Origin: Streptomyces barkulensis
GTDB lineage: Bacteria; Actinomycetota; Actinomycetes; Streptomycetales; Streptomycetaceae
DNA length: 64,000 nucleotides
Assembly: GCF_002843305.1 (NCBI RefSeq)
Contig: NZ_PGSG01000006.1
Span: 62,001 to 126,000 of the forward strand
Direction of reading: 5' to 3'
Shown in pieces: positions 23,075-31,145 of the stretch. The notes beneath the pieces are model-generated. The model searched no databases, had not been told where the DNA came from, and worked only from the letters and a program-made list of their open reading frames with translations. Position 1 is the first letter of the stretch, and every line of letters starts with the position of its first letter. Position numbers and translations under genes: made by a program.

Positions 23075-24103
23075 CTACAGACAGAAGGCGTCACGCACCG
23101 CCTCGTAACGGCCGGTCCACCACACCACCAGCGCGGAGGCCGCCGGGAACTGCGGATCGGTGCGGCGGTCGCGCAGCTGATAGCGCCAGCGCAGCATCCA
23201 GAAGTCGTTGAGCCGCTCCCACCACACCCGGTGGACGGCCGCGGCCATCTCGTCCGCCCCGGCCCCGGTGGCGGCGCGGTAGGCGCGGGCGTAAGCCCGG
23301 ATCTTGGCCAGGTCCAGGGTGCCGCCGGGCCGCAGGAAGAAGATGACGGCGGCCCGCACCGCCTCCTCCGCGCGCGGCCGCACGGCGAGCCGGTCCCAGT
23401 CCACGATCGCGACGGGCTCCCAGGGGGCCCGGTCCCGGTAGAGCAGGTTCAGTGGGTGGAAGTCGCCGTGCACCCATCCGGCGACCGGCTCGGCCCCGGC
23501 GGGCGGGCGGCGGTGGGCGTGGCGCTCCAGCAGGGCTCGGCGCTCGCGCAGCCGGTGGTCGGCCAGCTCGTCGAAGCAGTCGCGCCGGGCCCGGGTGCGC
23601 ACCCGGGCCAGCAGCTCGTCGATGAGGCCGAAGGTCACCTCCGGGTCGGCGCTGGGCTCGGCCGCGCACTCGGCGTCGGACACGGGCGCGACCTGGTCCA
23701 GCCGTACGTGCACCAGGCCCAGCAGCGCGCCCAGCCGGCGCGACTGCCCGCGCGAGAGCTCGCCGCCGTCGCGGTGGCGGCCGTCCACCCACGGGTGGAG
23801 GGCGTAGCAGCGGTCCTCCACCACCGCGACGGTCCGCCCCGAGTCGTCCTCGACCGCCGGCACGACCGGGACTCCGAGATCGCCGAGGCGGACGGTGACG
23901 CGGTGCTGGTGCTCGATGCGGGCCGGGTCGCGCGGATCGCCGTCGAGGTGGTGCTTGAGGAAGAACCGGCCCCGCGTGGTGGACAGCCGGTAGCCGCGGT
24001 TCAGCAGCCCCTGGGCCACCGGCTCGCAGGAGACCGGCTCCCCGGCGCCGAAGCGCCGCACCAGCGTGGCGAGGGTGAAACGGGAGAGGTGGGGAGACTG
24101 CAC
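23075..24103 (-). CDS. Phosphotransferase, aminoglycoside/choline/homoserine kinase-like (APH fold)
   Basis: Encodes 342 aa. GWVHGDFHPLNLLY is the Brenner-type catalytic loop and AIVDWDRLAV carries the metal-binding Asp, as in aminoglycoside, homoserine and choline kinases. The N-terminal lobe has FFLKHH with the ATP-binding Lys and IEHQH as the Glu helix. The substrate is unknown; such orphan kinases are common in streptomycetes and only some confer antibiotic resistance. Starts at GTG 24103 without a strong ribosome site. It lies between BCDH set 1 and a Ser/Thr kinase, both on the same strand. Confidence 0.75.
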   Translation of the reverse strand: MQSPHLSRFTLATLVRRFGAGEPVSCEPVAQGLLNRGYRLSTTRGRFFLKHHLDGDPRDPARIEHQHRVTVRLGDLGVPVVPAVEDDSGRTVAVVEDRCYALHPWVDGRHRDGGELSRGQSRRLGALLGLVHVRLDQVAPVSDAECAAEPSADPEVTFGLIDELLARVRTRARRDCFDELADHRLRERRALLERHAHRRPPAGAEPVAGWVHGDFHPLNLLYRDRAPWEPVAIVDWDRLAVRPRAEEAVRAAVIFFLRPGGTLDLAKIRAYARAYRAATGAGADEMAAAVHRVWWERLNDFWMLRWRYQLRDRRTDPQFPAASALVVWWTGRYEAVRDAFCL

Positions 24104-24642
24104 GCCGGGGATCGTAGATCACCGAGAGCTACCGTCCGGACGCGTTGTGCGCCGGGGGCTCGAAGGTGGTATGGGCGGCCGGGGCCGCCCGAGTCCGCCG
24201 CCCGAGTCCGCCGCCCGAGTCCGCCGCTCGGGGTTGCCGCCCGGGGCGCCGGGCTCTGCCCGAGCAGACCGGCCGGGGCCGGGGGCCGGGGGCCGGGGGC
24301 CGGGGGCCGGGGGCCGGGGGCCGGGTCAGGTGCTGGAGCCGGCCGGGGGCCGGCCTCCCTGCCGGAAGTGGGGCCGCCCGGGATTGCCGACTGGGCGTCA
24401 GGGTGCCCGGGGCGCGCCGGGAGTGTCCCGGGGTTGCCCAGGGACACCGGGTGCGCCGGGCTCTACCCGAGCCCGGCGGTCTGCCGGCCGGGTGCTGGGT
24501 TGCGGGGACTGCCGGACGCGGATCGGATCAGCCGCCGGAGCCGGCCGAGGCCGACCGGAGGGGTCGGGCCGACCCGGGCCGGGGCCGGGTGCTGAGTTGC
24601 GGGGGCTGCGGGGACTGCGGGGACTGCCGGACGCGGGCCGGG
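24104..24642. other. 539-bp repeat-rich gap
   Basis: No credible gene. It contains three perfect 13-nt units CCGCCCGAGTCCG (24185-24223), six GGGGGCC units (24281-24322), and a partial duplication: 24490-24545 repeats the last codons and stop region of the kinase gene found at 24587-24658 (shared blocks around GGGACTGCCGGACGCGG and CAGCCGCCGGAGCC). The promoter of the APH-like gene should lie here but cannot be recognised. Confidence 0.6.
24281..24322 (+). repeat. Six tandem GGGGGCC units (G-quadruplex candidate)
   Basis: Six perfect 7-nt units, flanked by GGCCGGGGCC and a final GGG. Runs of five G separated by CC on the + strand satisfy the usual G-quadruplex pattern. The strand matches the template of the leftward kinase read-through and of the APH-like promoter region. 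Confidence 0.8.
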
Positions 24643-26397
24643 TCAGCCGCCGGAGCCGCCGCCGGGCCCGCCCGGCGCTCCCCCGGCCGTGGCCGCCCCG
24701 TCTCCGGCGGTGGTGCCGCCGGTGGTGGTGTCGGTGCCGCCGGTGGTGGTGTCGGTGTCACCGCCGGTACCGCCCTCGGTGGTGCCGCCGTCGCCCGTGC
24801 CACCGGTCTCCGTGCCGCCCTCGGTGGTGCCGCCCTCGGTCGTACCGCCGGTGTCCGTGCCACCGGTGTCGGTGCCGCCGTCGGTGGTGCCCTCGTCGGT
24901 GCCGCCGTCGGGCTCGCTGGGCTCACCGCTGGTCGAGGGCTCCGGGCTGGTCTGCCAGTCGCCGGAGCCGCCGGTGTTCCCGCCGCCGTTCTGCCAGCCG
25001 CCCGTGCCGCCGGGCTCGGTGTTGCCGCCCTGGCCGGGCTCCTCGGTCTCCTCCTCGTCGGGCGAGGGCTCCGACGAGCTCTCCTCCGGGGAGGGCGTGG
25101 AGGTGGTCTTCTCCGGCCCCTTCCGGTCCTGGCCGCCCTCGTTGCCGTTGACCGCCAGGAAGATGCCCGCGGTGATGGCCAGGACGGAGAAGAAGGCGAT
25201 CAGCCCGTACTTCAGGCCGCTGCCGCCCCGGCGCCCGTCGCCGTAGCCGCCGCCCGTGTCGTATGCGCCGCCGTCGTACGAGCCGCCGCCGGGGGCGCCC
25301 ATCAGCAGCGGCGGGCCGACCCGGGTCGCGGCGTCGTCGGGGTAGCCGCCCGCGGGGGTGGCGGAGGGGGTGTCGCCGCCCTGGTAGGCGCCCGGGGTGC
25401 CCATGGCGGGTGTGGCGCCGGTGGAGACCACCGCGCCGGTGTTCCACAGGCCGCCGGTGTGGCCGCCCTGATCCTGGAGCATGCGCAGCGCGTACTGCAC
25501 CAGGCCGCGCATCTCCTCGGCGGTCTGGAAGCGGTCGTCCGGGTCCTTGGCCAGCGCCCGCATCACCAGGCCGTCCAGCTCCGGCGGCACCGAGTCGTTC
25601 ACCCGCGAGGGCTGCACCGGCTCGTCCTGGACGTGCTGGTAGACCACCGACAGCGGGGTCTCGCCGGTGAACGGCGGGCGCAGCGCGAGCAGTTCGTAGA
25701 GCATGCAGCCCGTGGCGTACAGGTCGGAGCGGGCGTCCACCGTCTTGCCGAGCGCCTGCTCGGGGGAGAGGTACTGCGGGGTGCCCATGACCATGCCCGT
25801 CTGGGTCATGGTGGTGGACGCGCCGTGCAGGGCGCGGGCGATGCCGAAGTCCATCACCTTCACGGCGCCGTTGCTGGTGATGATGACGTTGGCGGGCTTG
25901 ATGTCGCGGTGCACGATGCCGTGCTGGTGGCTGTAGGCGAGGGCCTCCAGCACCCCGGAGATGATGATCAGCGCCTGCTCGGGCGGCGGCGCGTCGGCGT
26001 TGAGCAGGAGGTCGCGGATGGTGCGGCCCTCGACCAGCTCCATGACGATGTACGGCACGGTGTTGCCGCCGACCACGTCCTCGCCGGAGTCGTAGACGGC
26101 CACCACCGCGTGGTGGTTGAGACCGGCGACGGACTGCGCCTCGCGCGTGAAGCGGGCCTTGGAGATCGGGTCCTCGGCGAGGTCCGCGCGCAGCAGCTTG
26201 ACGGCGACGGTGCGGCCCAGGCGTACGTCCTCGGCGGCGAACACCTCCGCCATGCCGCCGCGGCCGAGCCGGCGCGTGAGGCGGTAGCGTCCGTCGCCCA
26301 CCACACCGCCACTGCCCCACGACTCGGGCGAATCGGACACCCCACCAGCAGTCTCGTCGGGCTCCGAAGGCCCTCCGGCGGCTTGTGTCTGTGCCAT
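24643..26397 (-). CDS. Ser/Thr protein kinase, transmembrane, Thr/Gly-rich sensor tail
   Basis: Encodes 584 aa from ATG 26397 (GAGGA upstream). Residues 35-300 are a Hanks-type kinase: glycine loop LGRGGMAEV, VAVKLL Lys, HRDIKPAN catalytic loop, DFGIARAL, and an activation loop with TTMTQTGMVMGTPQYLSPEQ containing several Thr. A Gly/Ala/Pro linker leads to one membrane helix (LKYGLIAFFSVLAITAGIF). The outside part has Ser/Glu-rich then GGTDTGGTTEGG-type repeats and no PASTA domains. It is head to head with a second kinase. Low-complexity Gly/Thr tails may sit in the cell wall; the signal is unknown. Confidence 0.9.
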   Translation of the reverse strand: MAQTQAAGGPSEPDETAGGVSDSPESWGSGGVVGDGRYRLTRRLGRGGMAEVFAAEDVRLGRTVAVKLLRADLAEDPISKARFTREAQSVAGLNHHAVVAVYDSGEDVVGGNTVPYIVMELVEGRTIRDLLLNADAPPPEQALIIISGVLEALAYSHQHGIVHRDIKPANVIITSNGAVKVMDFGIARALHGASTTMTQTGMVMGTPQYLSPEQALGKTVDARSDLYATGCMLYELLALRPPFTGETPLSVVYQHVQDEPVQPSRVNDSVPPELDGLVMRALAKDPDDRFQTAEEMRGLVQYALRMLQDQGGHTGGLWNTGAVVSTGATPAMGTPGAYQGGDTPSATPAGGYPDDAATRVGPPLLMGAPGGGSYDGGAYDTGGGYGDGRRGGSGLKYGLIAFFSVLAITAGIFLAVNGNEGGQDRKGPEKTTSTPSPEESSSEPSPDEEETEEPGQGGNTEPGGTGGWQNGGGNTGGSGDWQTSPEPSTSGEPSEPDGGTDEGTTDGGTDTGGTDTGGTTEGGTTEGGTETGGTGDGGTTEGGTGGDTDTTTGGTDTTTGGTTAGDGAATAGGAPGGPGGGSGG

Positions 26398-26836
26398 CAG
26401 TCCTCGCCGTAGATCAGGTCCGCGAGCGCGGATCCGTAAGCTCTGCTCCCTGTGCACGCTAACAGGGTCCGGGGGCCGTGCCCCTCGGCGAAGGCGAAGA
26501 GACGCGGCGCGGGATGCGGCACCGGGAGCGCTGGGGGCAGCAACGGACCATCCAACCCGCTCGGGCGTCCAGCTGGCAAGTTACGATGTCGGACGCCCCC
26601 GCGAGCGCGTGTGACGCGTATGCGCGCATCGGGTCACGGAACGGGCAAGCGCCTTGACGTGTCCGGCCGCTGGGGCAGACTTGGCCTGGAATCACGGGTG
26701 GAGTCCACGGGTGGACCGGTGCCCCGCCCGGCGTTCTCGGAGGCCGGCCGGCGGCACCACGGGCACCAGCAGAGCAACCGCACACGCGCAGGCCCGTAAG
26801 ACGGCAGTCCTGCGGCGCCGAGGGGGAAGCAGTCAG
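26398..26836. promoter_or_regulatory. Shared control region of two divergent kinase genes (439 bp)
   Basis: No gene. CCCTGT (26448-26453) and ACAGGG (26462-26467) form a palindrome 50-70 nt upstream of the left kinase start. TACGAT (26582-26587) is a possible -10 for the right kinase, giving a leader of about 240 nt, but no good -35 is seen. AGGGGGA near 26820 is the right kinase ribosome site. Head-to-head placement allows joint control. Confidence 0.4.
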
Positions 26837-28573
26837 ATGAGTGACGACGGCGCGCAGGCCGCGTACCAGGGGCGTACGGTCGGCGGCGGGCGCTACCAGC
26901 TGCGCGACCTGCTGGGCCAGGGCGGCATGGCGTCGGTGCACCTGGCCTACGACACGGTGCTCGACCGGCAGGTGGCGGTCAAGACCCTCCACACCGAGCT
27001 GGGCCGCGAGCAGTCCTTCCGGGAGCGCTTCCGCCGCGAGGCGCAGGCGGTCGCCAAGCTGACGCACACCAACATCGTCTCGGTCTTCGACTCCGGCGAG
27101 GACGAGATCGACGGCGCGACGGTGCCCTACATCGTCATGGAGTACGTCGAGGGCAAGCCGCTGCGCAACGTCCTCGACGAGGATGTGGCCCGGCTCGGGG
27201 CGATGCCGAGCGACAAGGCGCTGACGATCGTCTCCGAGGTGCTCGCCGCACTGGAGGCCAGCCACGAGATGGGCCTGGTGCACCGGGACATCAAGCCGGG
27301 CAACGTCATGCTGAACAGGCGCGGCACGGTCAAGGTGATGGACTTCGGCATCGCCCGCGCCATGCAGTCCGGCGTCACCTCGATGACGCAGACGGGCATG
27401 GTCGTCGGCACCCCGCAGTACCTCTCCCCCGAGCAGGCGCTGGGGCGCGGCGTGGACGCCCGCTCCGACCTGTACTCGGTGGGCATCATGCTCTTCGAGC
27501 TGCTCACCGGGCGCCTCCCCTTCGACGCGGACTCGCCGCTGGCCATCGCGTACGCGCACGTCCAGGAGGAGCCGCCCGCACCCTCGTCGATCAACCGGTC
27601 GCTGCCCCCGGCCGTGGACGCGCTGGTCGCGCGGACGCTGCGGAAGAACCCCAACGAGCGGTTCCCGACGGCCGAGTCGATGCGCCAGGAGTGCGAGCGC
27701 GTCCGCAACTCGGTGGTCGCCTCGAACACCACCCCGCTGATCGCCGGCGGCGCCCCCGGCCCCAACAGCGGCGCGGCCGTCTCCCAGTCGGTCTTCCCGC
27801 CGGTGGACGCCCAGGCCACCCCGCCGCCGCCGAACGTGCAGCAGCCGTACCAGCCGCACTACGCGCCGACGGCCGGCTTCGGGGCCGCGGGACCGGTCCA
27901 GCAGCAGGGCTACTCCACACCGGTGCCGGGCCCGTACGGCCCCCAGGGCGGCGCGCCGACCCCGCCGCCCTACACCCTCTCGCCCCAGCCCCAGCCCCCC
28001 GGCGGCGGCAGGAACACCGGGGTGATCGTCGGATCGGCGGTCGCGGCGATCATCGTCGTCGCCGCCGTGATCATCGCGGTGACGCTCAACGGCGGTGGCG
28101 GCGGCGGGGAGGACCCGCGGGCGGGCGAGTCCCCGGGGCCCGTCCGGACGGCCGAGCAGCCCGCGGGCACCGGCGGGGGCGACTCCGGCGGCGGCACGGG
28201 CGGCCAGGAGACCGACGGCGACGGCGCCGGCACGGACACCGACGACGGCGGTGACGACGGAGAAGACGGAGACAGCGGCTTCAAGGACGAGGACACCTCG
28301 AAGACCATCGACCCGGCCAAGTGCACGGAGGCGTCGGAGAGCCTCTTCGACAAGGGCAAGACGAGCATGCCCGACCTGACGTTCAAGCACCTGGACTCGG
28401 TCAAGGACTGCGTCCGCGAGGCGGGCTGGATCCTGGACGACGTCGAGTACGAGGACGAGAACCTGTACGGGAAGAACACCGTCCTCAAGCAGTCCCCGGA
28501 GGCCTACGAGGGCTTCGACCCGAAGAAGGACAAGATCACGCTGACCGTCTCCACCGGTCACCCGGAGGGCTGA
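26837..28573 (+). CDS. Ser/Thr protein kinase, transmembrane, with one PASTA-like domain
   Basis: Encodes 578 aa from ATG 26837. Kinase domain at about 15-285: LGQGGMASV loop, VAVKTL Lys, HRDIKPGN, DFGIARAM and an activation segment TSMTQTGMVVGTPQYLSPEQ. A Pro/Gln/Tyr-rich juxtamembrane region (about 310-395) precedes the membrane helix (GVIVGSAVAAIIVVAAVIIAV). The outside part is acidic, then a single PASTA-like domain near the C-terminus (DSVKDCVREAGWILDD ... SPEAYEGFDPKKDKITLTVSTG) preceded by an extra Cys (AKCTEA) that may pair with DCV. PASTA-type domains recognise peptidoglycan fragments in PknB; here this is inference. Confidence 0.9.
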   Translation: MSDDGAQAAYQGRTVGGGRYQLRDLLGQGGMASVHLAYDTVLDRQVAVKTLHTELGREQSFRERFRREAQAVAKLTHTNIVSVFDSGEDEIDGATVPYIVMEYVEGKPLRNVLDEDVARLGAMPSDKALTIVSEVLAALEASHEMGLVHRDIKPGNVMLNRRGTVKVMDFGIARAMQSGVTSMTQTGMVVGTPQYLSPEQALGRGVDARSDLYSVGIMLFELLTGRLPFDADSPLAIAYAHVQEEPPAPSSINRSLPPAVDALVARTLRKNPNERFPTAESMRQECERVRNSVVASNTTPLIAGGAPGPNSGAAVSQSVFPPVDAQATPPPPNVQQPYQPHYAPTAGFGAAGPVQQQGYSTPVPGPYGPQGGAPTPPPYTLSPQPQPPGGGRNTGVIVGSAVAAIIVVAAVIIAVTLNGGGGGGEDPRAGESPGPVRTAEQPAGTGGGDSGGGTGGQETDGDGAGTDTDDGGDDGEDGDSGFKDEDTSKTIDPAKCTEASESLFDKGKTSMPDLTFKHLDSVKDCVREAGWILDDVEYEDENLYGKNTVLKQSPEAYEGFDPKKDKITLTVSTGHPEG

Positions 28574-28609
28574 CGGCGGCGGACGCGAACGGGGGACGGA
28601 CGCGAACGA

Positions 28610-28640
28610 GGGGCCGGCACGCGGATCACGTGCCGGCCCC
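28610..28640 (+). terminator. Hairpin terminator after the right kinase gene
   Basis: A perfect 12-bp inverted repeat, 28610-28621 with 28629-28640, around a 7-nt loop, 36 bp after the stop. It lies between convergent genes, so it may also act on the bpa transcript. Confidence 0.75.
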
Positions 28641-28662
28641 TCGCGCGTACGGGGTCCGGGCC

Positions 28663-28712
28663 GCTCGGAGGCGGCCGCTCGGAGGCGGCCGCTCGGAGGC
28701 GGCCGCTCGGAG
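28663..28712. repeat. 14-nt tandem repeat beside the bpa stop codon
   Basis: GCTCGGAGGCGGCC is repeated perfectly at 28663-28676, 28677-28690 and 28691-28704, with a partial fourth copy, stopping 4 nt from the bpa stop codon on the other strand. Confidence 0.9.
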
Positions 28713-28715
28713 ATG

Positions 28716-29285
28716 TCAGAGGTAGGGGCCGCCGGAACGGATCTGGCCGCCGCGCCCGTCGCCCTCCTCCTCGGGCAGCGCGCCCGCCGGAAGCGCGCGG
28801 CGCATCTGCTCCAGCTGGGCGCGGGCCGCCATCTGCTGGGCGAACAGCGCCGTCTGGATACCGTGGAACAGCCCCTCCAGCCAGCCCACGAGCTGGGCCT
28901 GGGCGATCCGCAGCTCGGCGTCGGTGGGCACCGCGTCGTCGGTGAACGGCAGCGAGATCCGCTCCAGCTCCTCGATCAGCTCGGGCGCCAGGCCGTCCTC
29001 CAGCTCCTTGACCGAGCTGGCGTGGATCTCCTTGAGCCGGGCACGGCTGGCCTCGTCCAGGGGAGCCGACTTGACCTCCTCCAGGAGCTGCTTGATCATG
29101 CTGCCGATCCGCATGACCTTCGCGGGCTGCTCGACCATCTCCGTCACGGGGATCTCACGCGGCTCGTCGTCGGAGCCGCCGTCCCCGCTCCTGGGAGCGG
29201 CGGTGCTGCCGAGGGCCATTCCGTCCGGCCCCACGACCAGGACGTGCTGGCTCTCCTGCGAGCGTTCGTTCATCGGCTGAGTCAT
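28716..29285 (-). CDS. bpa: Bacterial proteasome activator Bpa (PafE), DUF2587
   Basis: Encodes 189 aa from ATG 29285 with GGGGG upstream. After a variable lead, residues 45-165 are the four-helix Bpa fold (VMRIGSMIKQLLEEVKSAPLDEASR, ELEDGLAPELIEELERI, AQLVGWLEGLFHGIQTALFAQQ). It ends GQIRSGGPYL, the conserved C-terminal tail (GPYL/GQYL) by which the dodecameric ring docks on the 20S proteasome and opens its gate without ATP. It would feed unfolded proteins to the proteasome, whose genes are not in this window. Position near two kinases is noted; no functional link is shown. Confidence 0.9.
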   Translation of the reverse strand: MTQPMNERSQESQHVLVVGPDGMALGSTAAPRSGDGGSDDEPREIPVTEMVEQPAKVMRIGSMIKQLLEEVKSAPLDEASRARLKEIHASSVKELEDGLAPELIEELERISLPFTDDAVPTDAELRIAQAQLVGWLEGLFHGIQTALFAQQMAARAQLEQMRRALPAGALPEEEGDGRGGQIRSGGPYL

Positions 29286-29351
29286 ACCCCCATTCTGCAA
29301 TGCCCGTCCCCGCGGCCGGAGGGCGATCCCCCGGGAGCGGCGCCGCCCGTC

Positions 29352-30032
29352 TCAGCGCCGCAGCCGCAGGGCGAGCGAGGCCAGGCCCAGACCGAGGAAG
29401 GTCAGCCCCGCGCCGAGCGGCAGCACCGGGAGGAGCTGGCCGCCGGTGGCGGGCGTCGCACGGTTCCGGTCGGGCTCCTCGCCGCTTCGGCCGTCGTCGT
29501 ACACGTAGTCGTCGTAGTGGCCGCCGGCGCCGCCGCGCCGGTCGACGATCTGCTCGGCCCGGCCCTGGGGGGTCTGCCGCGGCGTGCCCGGCGGCCCGGC
29601 GGATCCGGTGGGACCGCGCTCCCCGTCGCCGTCCCCGCCGGGGGCCGTACCGGACGGTTCGCCGGAGGGCTCGCCGAAGGTGGGCTCCGGCGTGGGGGTG
29701 GACGTGGACGACGGGTCCGGGCCGGGGGAGGAGCTGCCCGGCCACGGCGGCAGGGTGAAGCGCGGGGGGCGCTCCGTCCCCTCGGGATCGTCCGGCTCCC
29801 GCGGTTCGTCCGGCTCCCCGCTCTCCTCCGGGCCGTCCGGGCCGTCCGGGTCGTCCGGAGAGGCGGTGGGGGAGGACGAGGGCTCGCCCGCACCCTCCGC
29901 TCGGGGCTCCACCCCGTCCCACGCGCCGCCGGGAACGGCCGCCACGGCCGCGGACTGCTGGGAGGCCAGGGCGACGGGTGCCGGAACGAGCACCATCGCG
30001 CAGGCCAGCAGGGTGATCGCGGCTTCCCTCAC
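29352..30032 (-). CDS. Secreted Pro/Ser/Asp-rich protein with sorting-signal-like C-terminus
   Basis: Encodes 226 aa. GTG 30032 was chosen because GGAGGGGG precedes it and the signal peptide starts at once (REAAITLLACAMVLVPAPVALA); an ATG at 30059 has no ribosome site. The mature region is low complexity (DDPDGPDGPEESGEPDEP and Ser/Thr/Pro stretches), then Tyr/Asp-rich (HYDDYVYDDG). The C-terminus reads TPATGG, a 20-residue hydrophobic helix and RLRR, the order of a sortase signal but with Thr for the usual Leu of LPxTG. Two sortases lie at 60.7-62.8 kb. It may be wall-anchored or just membrane-anchored. No homologous function is recognised. Confidence 0.65.
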   Translation of the reverse strand: MREAAITLLACAMVLVPAPVALASQQSAAVAAVPGGAWDGVEPRAEGAGEPSSSPTASPDDPDGPDGPEESGEPDEPREPDDPEGTERPPRFTLPPWPGSSSPGPDPSSTSTPTPEPTFGEPSGEPSGTAPGGDGDGERGPTGSAGPPGTPRQTPQGRAEQIVDRRGGAGGHYDDYVYDDGRSGEEPDRNRATPATGGQLLPVLPLGAGLTFLGLGLASLALRLRR

Positions 30033-30145
30033 CGCTACGCCCCCTCCCGTACCAGACATCGAATGGTGTAACAAGCGTCACACGAACGCGCGGACCCGGC
30101 ATCCCGGACCGGCGGATCGGCGGACCGGGCCGGCGGACCGGCGTC

Positions 30146-31135
30146 TCAGACGGTGAGAACCACCTTGCCCACGTGATCGCTCTCCTCGAGTACCCGGTGA
30201 GCCCGGGAGGCATTACTCATCGGCACCGTGCGATCCACGACCGCGCGGACCCGCCCGGCGGCGATCAGCGGCCAGACGTGCTCACGCACCGCCGCGACGA
30301 TCTCCGCCTTCTCCCCCGGCGGGCGGCCGCGCAGCGATGTGGCCGAGACCGTACCGCACTTGGCGAGCAGCGCCCCCAGGTTCAGCTCCCCCTTGACGCC
30401 GCCCTGGAGGCCGATGACGACGATCCGGCCACCGCGGGCGAGCGCCTTGACGTTCCGCTCCAGGTACTTGGCGCCGATGATGTCGAGGATCACGTCCGCG
30501 CCGCGTCCGCCGGTGGCCGCCCGGACCTCCTCGGCGAAGTCCTGCTCGCGGTAGTCGATCAGGACGTCCGCGCCCAGCTCCGCGCATCGCTCCAGCTTCT
30601 CACGGCTGCCCGCGGTGACCGCCACCCGCGCGCCGACGGCCTTGGCGAGCTGGATCGCCATGGTGCCGATGCCGCTGGCCCCGCCGTGGACCAGCAGGGT
30701 CTCGCCGGGGCGCAGCTTCGCGTGCATGAAGACGTTCGACCAGACCGTGCACACGACCTCGGGGAGGGCGGCGGCGGTGACCGGGTCGAGCGGGCCGTCG
30801 GGGGTGTCGGGCAGCGGCAGGAGCTGGCCGTGCGGCACGACGACCTTCTGCGCGTACCCGCCGCCGGCGAGCAGCGCGCACACCCCGTCGCCGGCCTTCC
30901 AGCCGCCCACGCCCGGCCCCAGCTCGGCGATCCGGCCCGCGCACTCCAGCCCGGGATAGGGCGAGGCGCCCGGGGGCGGATCGTAGAAGCCCTGCCGCTG
31001 GAGGATGTCGGCGCGGTTGACGGCGCCGGCCGCCACCTCGACCAGGACCTCGCCGTCGCCGGGCACGGGGTCGTCCACCTCCGTCCAGACCAGGACGTCG
31101 GGACCGCCGGGTTCGGTGATGGTGATCGCGTGCAT
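30146..31135 (-). CDS. NAD(P)H:quinone oxidoreductase, zinc-free MDR family (PIG3-like)
   Basis: Encodes 329 aa. The GroES-like N-domain has NRADILQRQGFYDPPPGASPYPG, typical of PIG3/QorA-type quinone reductases. The Rossmann domain has HGGASGIGTMAIQLAKAVGARV, the NADPH-binding AxxGxGxxA-like loop of the family. The catalytic and structural zinc Cys ligands of alcohol dehydrogenases are absent. GRPPGEKAEIV near the C-terminus supports the PIG3 group. It reduces quinones one or two electrons at a time; no pathway link is evident. It starts 10 nt after the channel gene stop and could be its operon partner. Confidence 0.88.
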   Translation of the reverse strand: MHAITITEPGGPDVLVWTEVDDPVPGDGEVLVEVAAGAVNRADILQRQGFYDPPPGASPYPGLECAGRIAELGPGVGGWKAGDGVCALLAGGGYAQKVVVPHGQLLPLPDTPDGPLDPVTAAALPEVVCTVWSNVFMHAKLRPGETLLVHGGASGIGTMAIQLAKAVGARVAVTAGSREKLERCAELGADVLIDYREQDFAEEVRAATGGRGADVILDIIGAKYLERNVKALARGGRIVVIGLQGGVKGELNLGALLAKCGTVSATSLRGRPPGEKAEIVAAVREHVWPLIAAGRVRAVVDRTVPMSNASRAHRVLEESDHVGKVVLTV

Positions 31136-31145
31136 GGGGGTGACG

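Noticed and set aside
23075..24103. APH-like gene as an antibiotic resistance gene
   Set aside because: Only the general kinase fold motifs can be seen; nothing indicates an aminoglycoside or macrolide substrate.
24185..24322. Possible CRISPR array in the repeat-rich gap
   Set aside because: Units are 13 and 7 nt, directly abutting with no spacers, and no cas genes are near.
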